Source of the DNA: Henckelia pumila
Lineage: Eukaryota; Streptophyta; Magnoliopsida; Lamiales; Gesneriaceae
Reading direction: 5' to 3'
Length of the DNA stretch: 64,000 nucleotides
NCBI RefSeq assembly: GCF_033568475.1
Contig: NC_133123.1
Span: 3,596,001 to 3,660,000 of the forward strand
This document shows, piece after piece, positions 1-10,723 of this stretch (position 1 is its first letter; each line of letters opens with the position of its first letter). The position numbers and the translations under genes are program-made. A model generated the notes under the pieces. That model saw only the letters and a list, made by a program, of their open reading frames with translations. It ran no database searches and was not told where the DNA came from.

Positions 1-1560
1 CGGATTATTGTCGAGTTTCAGTGATATTTTCGTTGTTCGGGTGTCACTTTTAGTTTATTTGATGTACTGGTATATGTTTTTGGATAATCTGGTCAGTTTT
101 CCTATGATCCCCAGAGTAGTCGATCTCACAAAAGCTTCAAAACTTGTAAATTGATGCATAAATTTTGCAATGCGAGCCTTGGGATGTTCGTCACCCACTT
201 AGATTCTTGATCGAATACTTCACGTTGATGGCGTGATGACCATAAGCTGAACTTTGATTCATATGTTCTGATTTATTTTATCCGTTAATTTTATGGTAAA
301 TCCATTGAATTTCTGTCTAATCCAATTCTACGGTTAGAAATTTTGTGCGATGTTAAGTTTCTCCATATCTATCTTTTGATGTCCCACCATACCCAAATTC
401 CAAACGGGCTCTATCAAATACATAGGTCTACTGGTTGCTTGCTTCTACTATTAGATTAGATTATCTCTGCTGATTAAGCTACTATTATTGTTTGTATTTT
501 CTTTACTGGTCACTTTTATTTTCTCTACCGGCTAAAGCACTTCTTCCACTTCAATCGATGCTTTCACTGCTTTTGATTAAGTTAACCTCTCACGGCTGTA
601 TGTGAATTTTGAGCATGTTTGTTACCGATAGTTAGAGGTGTGATTGAGTTGATCTTGCTTTGGCGGCTCATGCGTGAAGATTAGTGGGGTTCAATTACGG
701 TTTGGTTCAGTTTTAGATGAAAATTCGGGTCAATCCATATTTTATCTATTTACAAAATCTCGAACCCAACCATGAATTATTTTACAATCAAACCATGAAT
801 TTTGATATGGTTTGGTTTCTATTATTAGTTTTGAGTTTTGAGTTTCATAGTAAATTAGTGCATGAGATATTGTAATTTGAAAAAAGTAGCAATTGACACT
901 TGATAACAAGTTGTGTAAAAAGTTGGAGTTTGATCACCATTTCAGAGGTGATTCATATATAGTTTTCATTTGTTAATTATTTCATATTTTATACCTTTGA
1001 TCATGTCCTGTTCTTCAAATTCAATAATATTATAGTCAAATATTTGAAAAACTAAATGACATTTATTTTATCAAATCAAATCTCAAGACTTGTTTGTTTA
1101 GCCTAGTACCAAATCTTCGATGATTACATAACAATTGATAAGCTGGACATGAATGTTTCGTATTTAAATTTTATTTACGCAGTAATACTCGTTGTATATT
1201 TAATATTCATACTCATATTTTATGACTAATAAAAAATTATATGTATAAGTTGATTCATAATATTGTCTTGAAGTCATATGTTTATGTTGAAAATATAATA
1301 TCAGTTTCTTATTTATGTTTTTTGCAACATAGTTTGGAAATAAAAAATCAAGATGATACAAATAAAGAAGTCAAGTCAAATCCAACTTTTACTAAGAATA
1401 CAAGTAAAAACTCAAATCAAAAAATCAAAAAAATGAAGGACGTTCAAATCATCTGTAATGTGAAATATATTTATGTCCTTTAAATTTGTTGATTTGTGTG
1501 AAGAAGAAATTTTATTGGACAATCGGCTAAATAGTCACTTTAATACAAACGGATGGAAAA
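1..1560. other. Unassigned AT-rich sequence
   Basis: I see no convincing exon, RNA gene or element here. The first 700 bases are less AT-rich than what follows and could be intron or UTR of a gene lying to the left, but no reading frame shows a recognisable family. The one reading frame of about 80 codons (from 1241) is low-complexity. Confidence 0.4.
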
Positions 1561-1569
1561 ATTGAGTGA

Positions 1570-2422
1570 AAAAGTTCAATGAAGCAACTAGAAAAAATTA
1601 CGTGTACAAGCAGCTTCGAAACCATTAGGATTCTCGATCTATGGAAAAGGATTGGTTTTTGTTCAAGAAACTTATGCAAATGGAAACTGGAGTTGGTTGG
1701 AATCCTACTAATAATTCTCTTGATGCCTCCAATGAATGGTGAGAGAGAAAACTTAGGGTAAGATTTCTATCTTTTATATATATATATAAATTTTTTTATT
1801 CATTCATTGAATCTTAGCTTGATAATAATATGCTTTATTATTGCAGGAAAATTGAGAGTATGTCAAATTTAGAAACAAAGATTTATCAATTATTTGGTTT
1901 CGATATGATCAATTATTTTATGATGTTGCTGCCAGGGGAGAAAGGACAAGGGCACCAAATCAGAGAAATGTGCATTGCGTTGATGACAATGAAAATATTA
2001 TGAATGAAAATGATAATGTTCCTGATTTTGAAGAGCATGTTGGAATCGATGATGGTGAGAATAATGAGAGTATTGAAATAGAGAATGACGTAAGTTTTGG
2101 AATCAAAAAAACAAGTAATATGAGTAATGACATTGTATTTTCATCTTTGTCTTATCTGAAGAGAAAATTTAATGGAGAATATGGTAAAGAAAGGAAGAAA
2201 ATTTCTAGAGCAGCCTCAATAAAAGAAGATATTCACTTTCTTTTGAAGCATCTGGAAAATAAGAGCACCTCAACCTCTACACCTTCGACGAAGAAAGACA
2301 TTGAATCTGCAATTGTGATATTAAAGAATATTTTTGGAATAGAACATAAAACCGAGCTATTGTGTTATGCTTGCAATTTTTTGAGCAAAAAAAATACGGG
2401 TGATTTTTCTAAATCAACCTGA
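1570..2422 (+). pseudogene. Myb/SANT-like protein of Harbinger element
   Basis: The first piece (to about 1757) reads in pieces as a Myb/SANT-like DNA-binding module of the type found in plant L10-interacting MYB proteins and Harbinger ORF1: YKQLRNH, then KLMQMETGVGWNPT, then SLDASNEW followed by ERKL. It has in-frame stops, for example directly after RNH and after NEW. After a gap that looks like an intron, the frame resumes near 1850 (KFRNKDLSIIWFRYDQLFYD) and runs through an acidic stretch to a C-terminal helix ending at 2422. In the family this protein partners the transposase in binding element ends. Here it is probably dead. An uninterrupted 150-codon piece spans 1970-2422. Confidence 0.65.
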
Positions 2423-2706
2423 TAACGATTGTCGTTTATCATGACTAAAGTATAACCATGACATGAGCAAGAAAAATTATTGACTTTGATAGTGGTTCGT
2501 AACCGTGGTCTAAGGCATTTAGTAATTGAAGTTAAAGATTTGTTTTCTAGTTTTGCGACTTTATTAGTGCTTTTGCTACGTATTTAATATTTTTTGTTTT
2601 TTTATTGTTGTTTGATTGATAAACATGATATAATGTTTTATTGAAGTTAATCAATTTTTTTTTATATCTCATATATGTGTTTTTTCCATGGTTTTTATAG
2701 TTTAAT

Positions 2707-4312
2707 GGAGTCTTGGAATGTTCGACACTGTGCTTTAAATGATTCAAATACATTTTGTGAGGAGGAACAAATTGAAGATGAAGATGGAATTCACGACGAT
2801 GTAGAACGATTGATTATATGCAAAATAACAACACTTAGCATTTTAACATATTTTGAGACTTATATTGATAAAGTTCTATGTCGTACATCTAAGCGAACGA
2901 GTAATAATTCATAGAAGAAGTATGAAATGAGCACATAGTAAGGTTTTATCAAGCATTTCATCTGACAAAACATGTATTATTGGATTTATGTTATGAGTTG
3001 ACCCAAAAGTATGGTCTGATCCCTACTAGGGGAATGTCTATCTACGAGAAAGTAGAGATTTTTTGGATGACTTGTGTTTATAGTACATATAATAGGTTAC
3101 TGCAAGAGATATTTAATCATTCAGGTGAAACCATTTCAAGACATTTTCATAGAGTTCTGAAAGTTGTTGGGAAGCTAGCTGAAGATATAATTAAACCTCA
3201 TCTTGAGTATAATGATGGCAAAGGATACTACATGCCTCAACATCAATGATACAAGCCATTTTTTTTTTTTACGTATGTTATATATTTTTTAAGATCATAA
3301 ACACCACATGTTCATGTATTAAATTTATTTAGTATTTTTAATATACTAAAGTGTTGTTTTTAAATTATTAATAGGATTGCATCGGGACGATTGATGACAC
3401 ACATGTTAAGGCATGATTACCACAAGAAAAAACAATCTCATACATTTGATGCAAAGGTTTTGCCACACAAAATATTATAGCAGTTGAAGACTTTAATATG
3501 TGTTTTACATTTGTCTGGGCTGGATGGGAAGGAGATGCTCACGTAAAATATTTGAAGAAGCTATTCGTAGGCTGAAACTTAATTTTTTAAAGGAAACAAA
3601 TATTACTTGGTTGATGCTGGATATTCACATATGGCAGGATATATGAGTCCATATAAAAGTGAAAATATAAGGTATCATCTTGAAGACTTTCGCCGAGCTA
3701 GGACCTGGCAATTACGTGCACCAAGAAATTTGAAGGATAAATTCAACTTCTATCACTCTTTTTGTAGGAATTGCGTTGAACATACATTTGAAGTTTGGAA
3801 AGCAATATGGGATATTTTGGCTGATATGCCTTATTATTATATTTAGAGGTGAGTTTTCGGTTTATCGTATCAAAAATATCGATATAAAAAAATTCATATC
3901 GGTATCGATACTGAAATTTCGAAATTTTGATATAAAAAAAATCCATATTGATACCGTATAGATACTGAAAAAACATTCCGTATATCAAAAAAATGTCTGT
4001 ATATCGAAAAAATTTCGATACGGTATCCCAAAAATTTGATATTTTGGGTTCGGTATCCCAGCCCTAAATTCATATTGATACGCAAAGAGAAATTGTGCTG
4101 GCAACAATGGTCATTCACAATTATATAAGAAAGCAAAATATTTTAGATGAGGCATTCCGAATAGTTGAGTATGAAAATTATCAACCATCTACTTAACGTA
4201 ATATTTTTACTGCAAACTCTACGCTGGAGAATGAAGATATTCCTGGCAATACATATTGTATGGCAGTGCATGATTCAATTGCTATGAAAATTTCAAGAAG
4301 TTGACGATAATT
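2707..4312 (+). pseudogene. PIF/Harbinger DDE transposase (HARBI1-like)
   Basis: Recognisable blocks appear in order. The helical N-terminal region is at 2980-3249 (RGMSIYEKVEIFWMTC, HSGETISRHFHRVL). The first catalytic Asp is in DCIGTIDDTHVKA near 3375, the second in YYLVDAGYS near 3605-3625, and the catalytic Glu in NCVEHTFEVWK near 3770. The helix FHIDTQREIVLATMVIHNYI follows after 4065. All three DDE residues survive, but they lie in different frames separated by frameshifts and stops. The segment 3846-4070 is foreign, a palindromic repeat that splits the last conserved block. No transposase activity is expected from this copy. Confidence 0.75.
3846..4070. repeat. TCGGTA-type palindromic repeat inside transposase
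   Basis: About 225 bases rich in ATCGATA, TCGGTATC and AATTTCGAAATT blocks interrupt the Harbinger transposase between its catalytic Glu block and the following conserved helix. The right end reads GGTTCGGTATCCCAGCCC, whose complement resembles the left end of the copy at 5343. The two are therefore probably members of one small non-autonomous family in opposite orientation. Confidence 0.6.
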
Positions 4313-4642
4313 TTAATGATAATTTTTTTATGTTTTTAATTAGTTGGTCATGTGTTTGATATTGTCACTTGGTTATTTTCATTAATTTCAAAATATATTC
4401 AATTATTGATTGGTTTATCACTTTGCTTGTTATTAAAAAAAATAAATTAAAAAAAATAAAGTTTTTGTTCTAACTTTTTTAATATTTTTTTCTTAGGATT
4501 TTTTTTAAAAAATGTCCAACGTATTATTGAATAGTATTTAACTACAATTTGTATTTGAAATATTAATGATACATTAAAATTTCAAATTTGTTTCCAGTTT
4601 TTTAAAATTTAAATATAAAATAGATTTATATATAAGTTTAAC

Positions 4643-4814
4643 ATTTATTTATAAAAGTGCAAAACTACTTCGTTTGTTTATATATATAACTATTCACATT
4701 ACATTAAGACCATCTCCAGTGGCACACTATTTATTTATAAAAGTGCAAAACTACTTCGTTTGTTTATATATATAACTATTCACATTACATTAAGATCATC
4801 TCCAGCAGCACACT
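4643..4814. repeat. Two tandem copies of an 86-bp unit
   Basis: Copy 1 (4643-4728) and copy 2 (4729-4814) differ at only a few positions near the end, CCATCTCCAGTGGCACACT against TCATCTCCAGCAGCACACT. The CATCTCCAG phrase is typical of plant Harbinger/Tourist-like or hAT MITE ends, so this may be a duplicated terminus. The flanking 4321-5340 is otherwise AT-rich with no gene seen. Confidence 0.8.
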
Positions 4815-4879
4815 AAAATAGTGTTATGCTGGAAATTAAAGTGGAAATTTGCTCCAAAAGCTTATGGTATTTTTGTGAT

Positions 4880-4919
4880 GTGAACAGTGCAACTCCAATT
4901 TTGGAGTTGAACTGTTCAC
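4880..4919. repeat. Near-perfect 19-bp inverted repeat
   Basis: GTGAACAGTGCAACTCCAA pairs with TTGGAGTTGAACTGTTCAC with one mismatch and almost no loop. It lies just right of the 86-bp duplication and probably belongs to the same MITE-like element. Confidence 0.75.
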
Positions 4920-5342
4920 AACGGTATTCTTGGGTTTCTTTTTATTTTATTTTTTTTGTGATTTTTTTTTCTTTTTTATTATAGTATTTAGAATTTTTCA
5001 TTTAAAAATCTTTAAATGTAGTTACACTTTCATAGACTTGATGTTAGGAGTTTGCTTCATTTTTCTGAATAAATTGATATTTTATTTGTATTTCAAAAAT
5101 GTTAATAATATTTTACTTCAATTAATTTAATTTAGTATTTAAAAATTATACATAATATATAAATTATCAAATATCACTCTTTTTGCTTATCAATTAAATT
5201 GATTATCGAATTTAATTGAATTGATATAATTAATATTTTATGAAAAAACTTACATAGTAAAACGAAATTACAAATTTAAAATAACAAAAATACAGTAATG
5301 TAAATTACATAAAATTAATTAAAACCACAACTAGAATCAAAA

Positions 5343-5556
5343 GTAGGGGTGGTTCGGTACGGTATACCGCATATCGTACCGAATACCACGTATCGTACCG
5401 AAAATTTCGGTACCAAAATTTCCGATACCGATATCGTACCGAAAATTTCGGTATATCGAAATTTTGGTATGACATAAATCTATACCGATACCATACCGAA
5501 TACCGAAATTCGGTACAATATCGGTATGATACCGTGTATACCGAATTTTTTAAACA
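5343..5556. repeat. TCGGTA-type palindromic repeat, second copy
   Basis: It starts at GGGGTGGTTCGGTACGGTAT. It consists almost entirely of CGGTA, TACCG, GATATCG and AATTTCGGTA blocks in both orientations, so it can fold on itself many ways. It matches the style and end sequence of the insert at 3846-4070. No coding capacity. Confidence 0.65.
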
Positions 5557-6079
5557 ATTTTTTATTAAAAAAATATCGATAACGTGAACCCTTACTTATA
5601 TTTACGATCTAGCGATATTAATTGTTTTGCACGATCAATATGCATAAATTATAATACAAAAAAAATTGAAGATATAAACATAGAAATAATAAAGCATTCA
5701 AACTACTACTCACGATATCTTGATCAGAGGTACCACTTGGGTTCATGTATTCAACTTGTTGTATGCATCCATTTAATTTTGAAACTACAATATTCATAGT
5801 TTGTATTCGAGTTTGTAATGACCTTTGGCTTTGTTCGGGCATTGAGTTTGTTTTTCCTGAGTTGTATGTTTCTGCCACACGAGACCAAAGTTGATTTTTG
5901 TTTTGGTTTTATCCAATAATTGGATACCGCGAGATTTCTATATAGACACGACAATGATGTTTATCTTCATCAATTGCATAATTCTCACCACGAGAGGATG
6001 CCATTTGAGATAGAAGAAATTAAAAAGAAATGATATCTTGAAAGGATAATTTTGCACTCCAAGATAACTTATACTTATA

Positions 6080-6415
6080 ACAAAAAGATTTTTGGATTAG
6101 ATGGCAATCCTATGGTATTGATTAAAAGAGAATCTGATGGACAATCTAGATTGTAGGATTAGATTTACTAGATAAGATTATAATTTGACGGTTTAGATTA
6201 AAAAAAAATCTGATTGATGATATAGATTGTATGATTGGATTTTTTGGATAGGATAACAACCCGACGATGTAGATTAAAAGAAAATCTGATGGACGACCTA
6301 GATTGTAGGATTAGATTTCCTAGATAAGATAATAATCCATCGGTTTAGATTAAAAGAAAAATATTATAGATGATCTAGATTGTATTATTTGATTTTCTGG
6401 ATAAACAAAAATCCT
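6080..6415. repeat. Four 76-bp tandem repeats upstream of transposase
   Basis: Units begin with GATTAAAAG-like sequence at 6120, 6196, 6272 and 6348, a constant 76-base period, with a partial unit before the first. Each contains ATCTAGATTGTA-like sequence and a GATTAGATTT-like phrase. The array ends about 50 bases before the transposase start codon at 6462, so it occupies the promoter or subterminal region of the Harbinger element. Subterminal arrays in such elements commonly bind transposase, which is an inference here. Confidence 0.8.
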
Positions 6416-6967
6416 CCTCTATAATGACTGAGCATACACAATAATCATTTATCCAATACCCATGAAAATGAATTTTAATGTTTCCAGCCCTTCATTTCCA
6501 TCTTCCTCTTCTAGTTCATCTAATGGTAATCTTGATGATCTCATAGATAGTTCTGACAAAGAAGAGCAATTGATAGCTCAACAAATTCACAATAACAATC
6601 TTATCCTATCTGAGATTGTAAGAAATCAAAATGCCGATATTACTCATAGTGTCTCAGTTCCTGGTCGTAGAACAATCTATCGTGATCAAGAAAATGTTGC
6701 TCAAAACCTCTTCAACAACTACTTTGCTGAAAATCCAACATATAATGAAGAAATATTTCGTCGACGATTTCGAATGTCTCGAAGTTTATTTATTCGTATT
6801 GTGGATTTTTTTCAAAAACATGATAGTTATTTTGTGCAACAAAGAAATGCAGCTGAGAAACTAGGCTTGACTACACTTCAAAAAGCCACGACCGCATTCC
6901 GGATAGTAGCATATACATTACCAGTAGATGCAACTGATGAGTATATCAAAATTGGTGAGTCTAATGC

Positions 6968-9375
6968 TGTGGGGACCTCGGGTTGCTAATCTCGTCTTAA
7001 GGGCAATTAATTATTCATCACAATTAGTCATACAATTAAAGAATAAACTAAAACCAAGAGCTAATTTTTTTTAAAAAAAATTCATCACCTCGCTCGATCG
7101 GGTAAACTCACCCGATTGAGCGAGTTTAAATCTCCAGCTCTCGGGTCTGCATCATTTTTGGTCTCGCTCGATCGGTCAAATCCTACCGATCGAGCAAGCA
7201 AGAAAATTCAAGTTTCTGTCCAATAAAAACAGGCCTCGCTCGATCGGTGATATTCACCCGATCGAACGGGCTCCTGTTCCAGAAAATGACAGCCATATTT
7301 TCTTGCTGTCAAACCTTGCATCATCAGTCCAAATGTATTCAATATCAACTCAATTCATGGTTTATAAATTCTAAAACAAGCATATCAACATGTATAAAGT
7401 TTCAAGTATCAAATCATGCGTTTAATACATCAATCGAATAACGTAAAAACATGAAACAATAAGCTACACTACGTCTCAAAAGTGAGCTTTTAAATCACAA
7501 GTTTCATGTCAAATTCAATGCTATATAACTACCATTCATCAGCTTAAACCCGAGTCCACACTTGCTAAATCTCGCTCCCGAGCTATCAACGTCATCTCAG
7601 ACTAGCTTCTGCCCCATCTGTTGCAATGCACACATACAAAACAAAGCAACAAATGGATAAACTCCGGTGAGAAATCATTCTCAGTATAAGCGACATATAA
7701 TGCGTTAAATAAATCATATCAACTCTAATCGTAAACGACTCAACAATAGAGTAAATAACGCATATCTCGATTAAGAATTGATTTATATATCATCGTTGCC
7801 ATCAAGATTCGTATCCGATCTTGACATGGATATCCATCTATCGTAGTCGTCTCAGACTAGAAAATAAAATCGCCTCAGATCTTGGCATAGAATCAATTCA
7901 TATCATCATCATATCATAATCATATCGACTCAAAATCAAAGATCCACTACCTGAGATGGATCAACAACATCAAAATCAAATCGAAACATAAACAAGTATG
8001 TGGTTTTGGCGGGACAACTCAAGAATAATCGTTCTTGAGTTTCAAAATCCCTGACTTGCAATGTCGTCATTATACATTCGTATTTCCTCTGTTTTGAACG
8101 CTTCAAATCTGAAACATAGTATCAAAACATTCATATCAAACTTCATTCTATTCAATCATTTCAAAATCGAGTCAAAATCATCAATATATCTTCAATCAAA
8201 ATCATTTCAAACCTCACTTCCTCTTCTTCGGTTCGACTTTGACGTCTTGTGTCATTAGCCTTCAAAAGTAGTCTGATACTAAGAAATAAAATTGCTATAT
8301 CGTCAATAACAGCTAAACCAATATCTCATCTCAATCATAAACTATCAAAACGGTTTCAAATCATTAATCGACGGCGTAGTGATTAAAAATCGGTAACCGA
8401 CGAACTATCGAATTCATTTCCGATTTCGAATACAATTCATATGCAAATTAACCAGCAAAACGTCATCATAATTAGCATACCAGCAGCTAAAATCCTCGAA
8501 TACCAGCTGGAAACCATAACAAGTTCATTCAAGAATCAATCTTCGATTCGGTTTCGCATATATAATCGATAGAAGTTCAAAAACATGGTCGAAACATAAA
8601 ATTCTGATCTCTGCCCATATACTGATTTTGAAAGCTAGTAGAAACATCAAAATACTTACACAAGATCGAAGCCCTCGTCGCAAAGATTTTAGAACACTTT
8701 TCGGAATTAAAATCGAATGATCGGAACAAAAGTCACGACGATTTGAAATTCAAGAAAATCAAAAGAAATGGAAGAACTCGTCTTCATCTGTTCTAAAAAT
8801 TTTGAATCCCATATATGACATAACACGTATCAATTTTGATATATGTACTGAAATCGGATATGTATTGACATAATTGCAATTTAATCCATAAAGTCTTCAT
8901 TAATTGCAATTCAGTTCTCAACCCTCTTTTTAATTCAATTTTAATCCTAAATAATTTAAGAATATTAGAATTTAAATCAAAAATCTAAATATTCCCAAAT
9001 TAAATATACTCGAAGTAAAATTAAATAAGTTCGGATTAAATTACATAATCCCGGCCTTTTGCACTTTAGTCCTCGAAACTTCGATATTCTCAAATCAGTT
9101 CCTGATCGGGTTTCATCTTCAAATTAAATCATATTCATTCTCGAAACTTGGAATTTAATCTTAAATTCCATAAATATTCAAATCGAATATTTAATCTGTT
9201 AAGTTCAGAATTTCCGGAATTTAAATCTTAAAATCCGTAAATTCTCAAATTAAATATTTTCGGCTCGAAAATTAAATTTATAAATTCCATAACTTCTCAA
9301 ATCAATATTTGCCCAAAATATGAAATTTAATTCTCACATCCCATAATTAATAATTTAATATTTTCGGGCCTTACA
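6968..9375 (-). mobile_element. Solo LTR, Gypsy (Tekay-like), 2408 bp
   Basis: The element is bounded by a 5-bp target duplication AATGC at 6963-6967 and 9376-9380 and has TG...CA ends. The 5' end on the minus strand reads TGTAAGGCCCGAAAATATTA, like the TGTAACACCCGG start of the other solo LTR in this window. There is no internal coding region and no second LTR, so it is a solo LTR, a fossil left after recombination. It sits inside the Harbinger transposase exon, directly after the codons for GESNA. It contains short repeats CTCGCTCGATCGG and phrases shared with the LTR-derived block at 43850-45315. Confidence 0.85.
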
Positions 9376-9676
9376 AATGCAACTGAATGTGTAAAAAGAT
9401 TTTGTCGTGCTATTATGGAGATATTTAAAGGGCAATAATTAAGATCGCCTATTGCTAATGATATCACTAGACTACTTCATATTGGTGAGCAACTTGGCTT
9501 CTCAAGAATGTTAGGTAGCCTACATTGTATGCATTGGAGGTAGAAAAATTGTACAACAACATGGGCGGGAGCGGGACAATATGCAAGTCGCAATAGATCT
9601 CCAACAATAATTCTTGAAGTTGTAGCGAACTATGATCTTTGGATTTGACATGCATATTTTGGTATTCCCAGAAAGA

Positions 9677-10093
9677 TGATGAGTTATGACCCAATTTGAC
9701 TTTCTCTCAAGCCCAAGCCCAATGGTTCAATCCATCTGGGTCCCATATTACCCCGATATTTATTTGGACACTTTATCAAGTCCCATAAATTCCTAAAAGC
9801 ACATAAGAGGCTCAAGTCCATGAAACTCTCCGACTATCTATAAATAGCTCAAGTCATCTCATTATTAATGTACGCACTCTATAGTCATATGCTCTAGTTT
9901 TCTAGAACTTTTATTGGGCAAATACTGACTTGAGCGTCGGAGTGTTTTCGCCGGATAACCTTCGGCACCACTCACTTTGCTTTGTGATGCAGATGACAAC
10001 CCACGAAGTTCGATCTTTGGAATAGTTCGAGTATTAATCCGGCTATCTAGATCTTCACAAGTTACCCCGATTTTCTCTAATCGGGTAATATCA
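9677..10093 (+). mobile_element. Short LTR-like insertion (solo LTR or TRIM)
   Basis: About 420 bases interrupt the same transposase gene. They contain a good TATA box (CTATAAATAG near 9838) followed by TTGACTTGAGCGTCGGAG-like text and CCGGATAACCTTCGGCACC, a layout typical of LTR U3/R regions of plant retrotransposons. Ends are approximate because no clear target duplication was found. The family was not assigned. It is a fossil. Confidence 0.55.
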
Positions 10094-10723
10094 ATTTTTT
10101 GCTACATCGCTAGAGGTATTGCTCCCCCGGTGCATTATGTTATTCAAGGAAAAGAATACTATATTGTGTATTATTTATCTGATAATATATACCCAAAATG
10201 ATCAACGTTTGTACAAACAATTCACGATCCGCTCCAAAAAAAAAAATATTTTGCAACAAAACAAGAAGCACGTAGAAAAGATGTTGAACGTGCATTCGGA
10301 GTTCTTCAAAGTCGTTTTGCAATTGTGGCAAACCCAACACGTTTTTGGAGCAAAAATGATTTGCATGATATAATGACTGCATGCATAATAATGCATAATA
10401 TGGTAGTTGAGGATAAACGAAATCTTGATGCACCGATCGAATATGTGACAAAAGTACCAACTCCAGATATTGAAATAGAAGAGAATGAAACTTGTCGATT
10501 TCAGGAATTTATTGGTCGTTATTCCAAAATTAGAAACGCGGAAGCTCATATTACACTTCGAAATGCATTGATTGATCATTTATGGTAAACATTTTTCTAA
10601 TGACATTGAATATGTTTATTATCAGTTGATCTACACGGCAAGAAGAGCTTAAAGAATCATGGCTCGGAGACAATGGACAGCACCCTTGTGCTTGTGCATA
10701 CCAATTACGGAGTACAACTAACT

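Larger units (their letters stand above)
1570..4312 (+). mobile_element. PIF/Harbinger-type DNA transposon, degenerate
   Basis: Two coding parts lie in the same direction, as is usual for plant PIF/Harbinger elements: a Myb/SANT-like protein (about 1570-2422) followed by a DDE transposase (about 2707-4312). Terminal inverted repeats and a 3-bp target duplication could not be assigned with confidence, so the ends given are the coding limits and the true element is longer. The sequence is interrupted by stops, by at least one intron-like gap (about 1757-1846) and by a short palindromic repeat at 3846-4070, so it looks inactive. It is a different transposase lineage from the copy starting at 6462. 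Confidence 0.75.
6462..10588 (+). pseudogene. Plant PIF/Harbinger transposase (PF04827 type), split
   Basis: The N-terminal 168 codons (6462-6967) are intact and typical: a Ser-rich start, NYFAENPTYNEEIFRRRFRM, and LPVDATDEYIKIGES. The gene resumes at 9376 with TECVKRFCRAIMEIFKG, then LGSLHCMHWR where the family has Asp (LDCMHW), so the first catalytic acid appears changed to His. In-frame stops follow that block and the DLWI block. After a second foreign insertion it resumes near 10100 with ARGIAPPVHYVIQGKEYY. It then keeps the catalytic Glu block DVERAFGVLQSRF and ends NALIDHLW at 10588. The second Asp block (family SNNDINVL) is lost at the second insertion. The copy is inactive. Confidence 0.85.
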
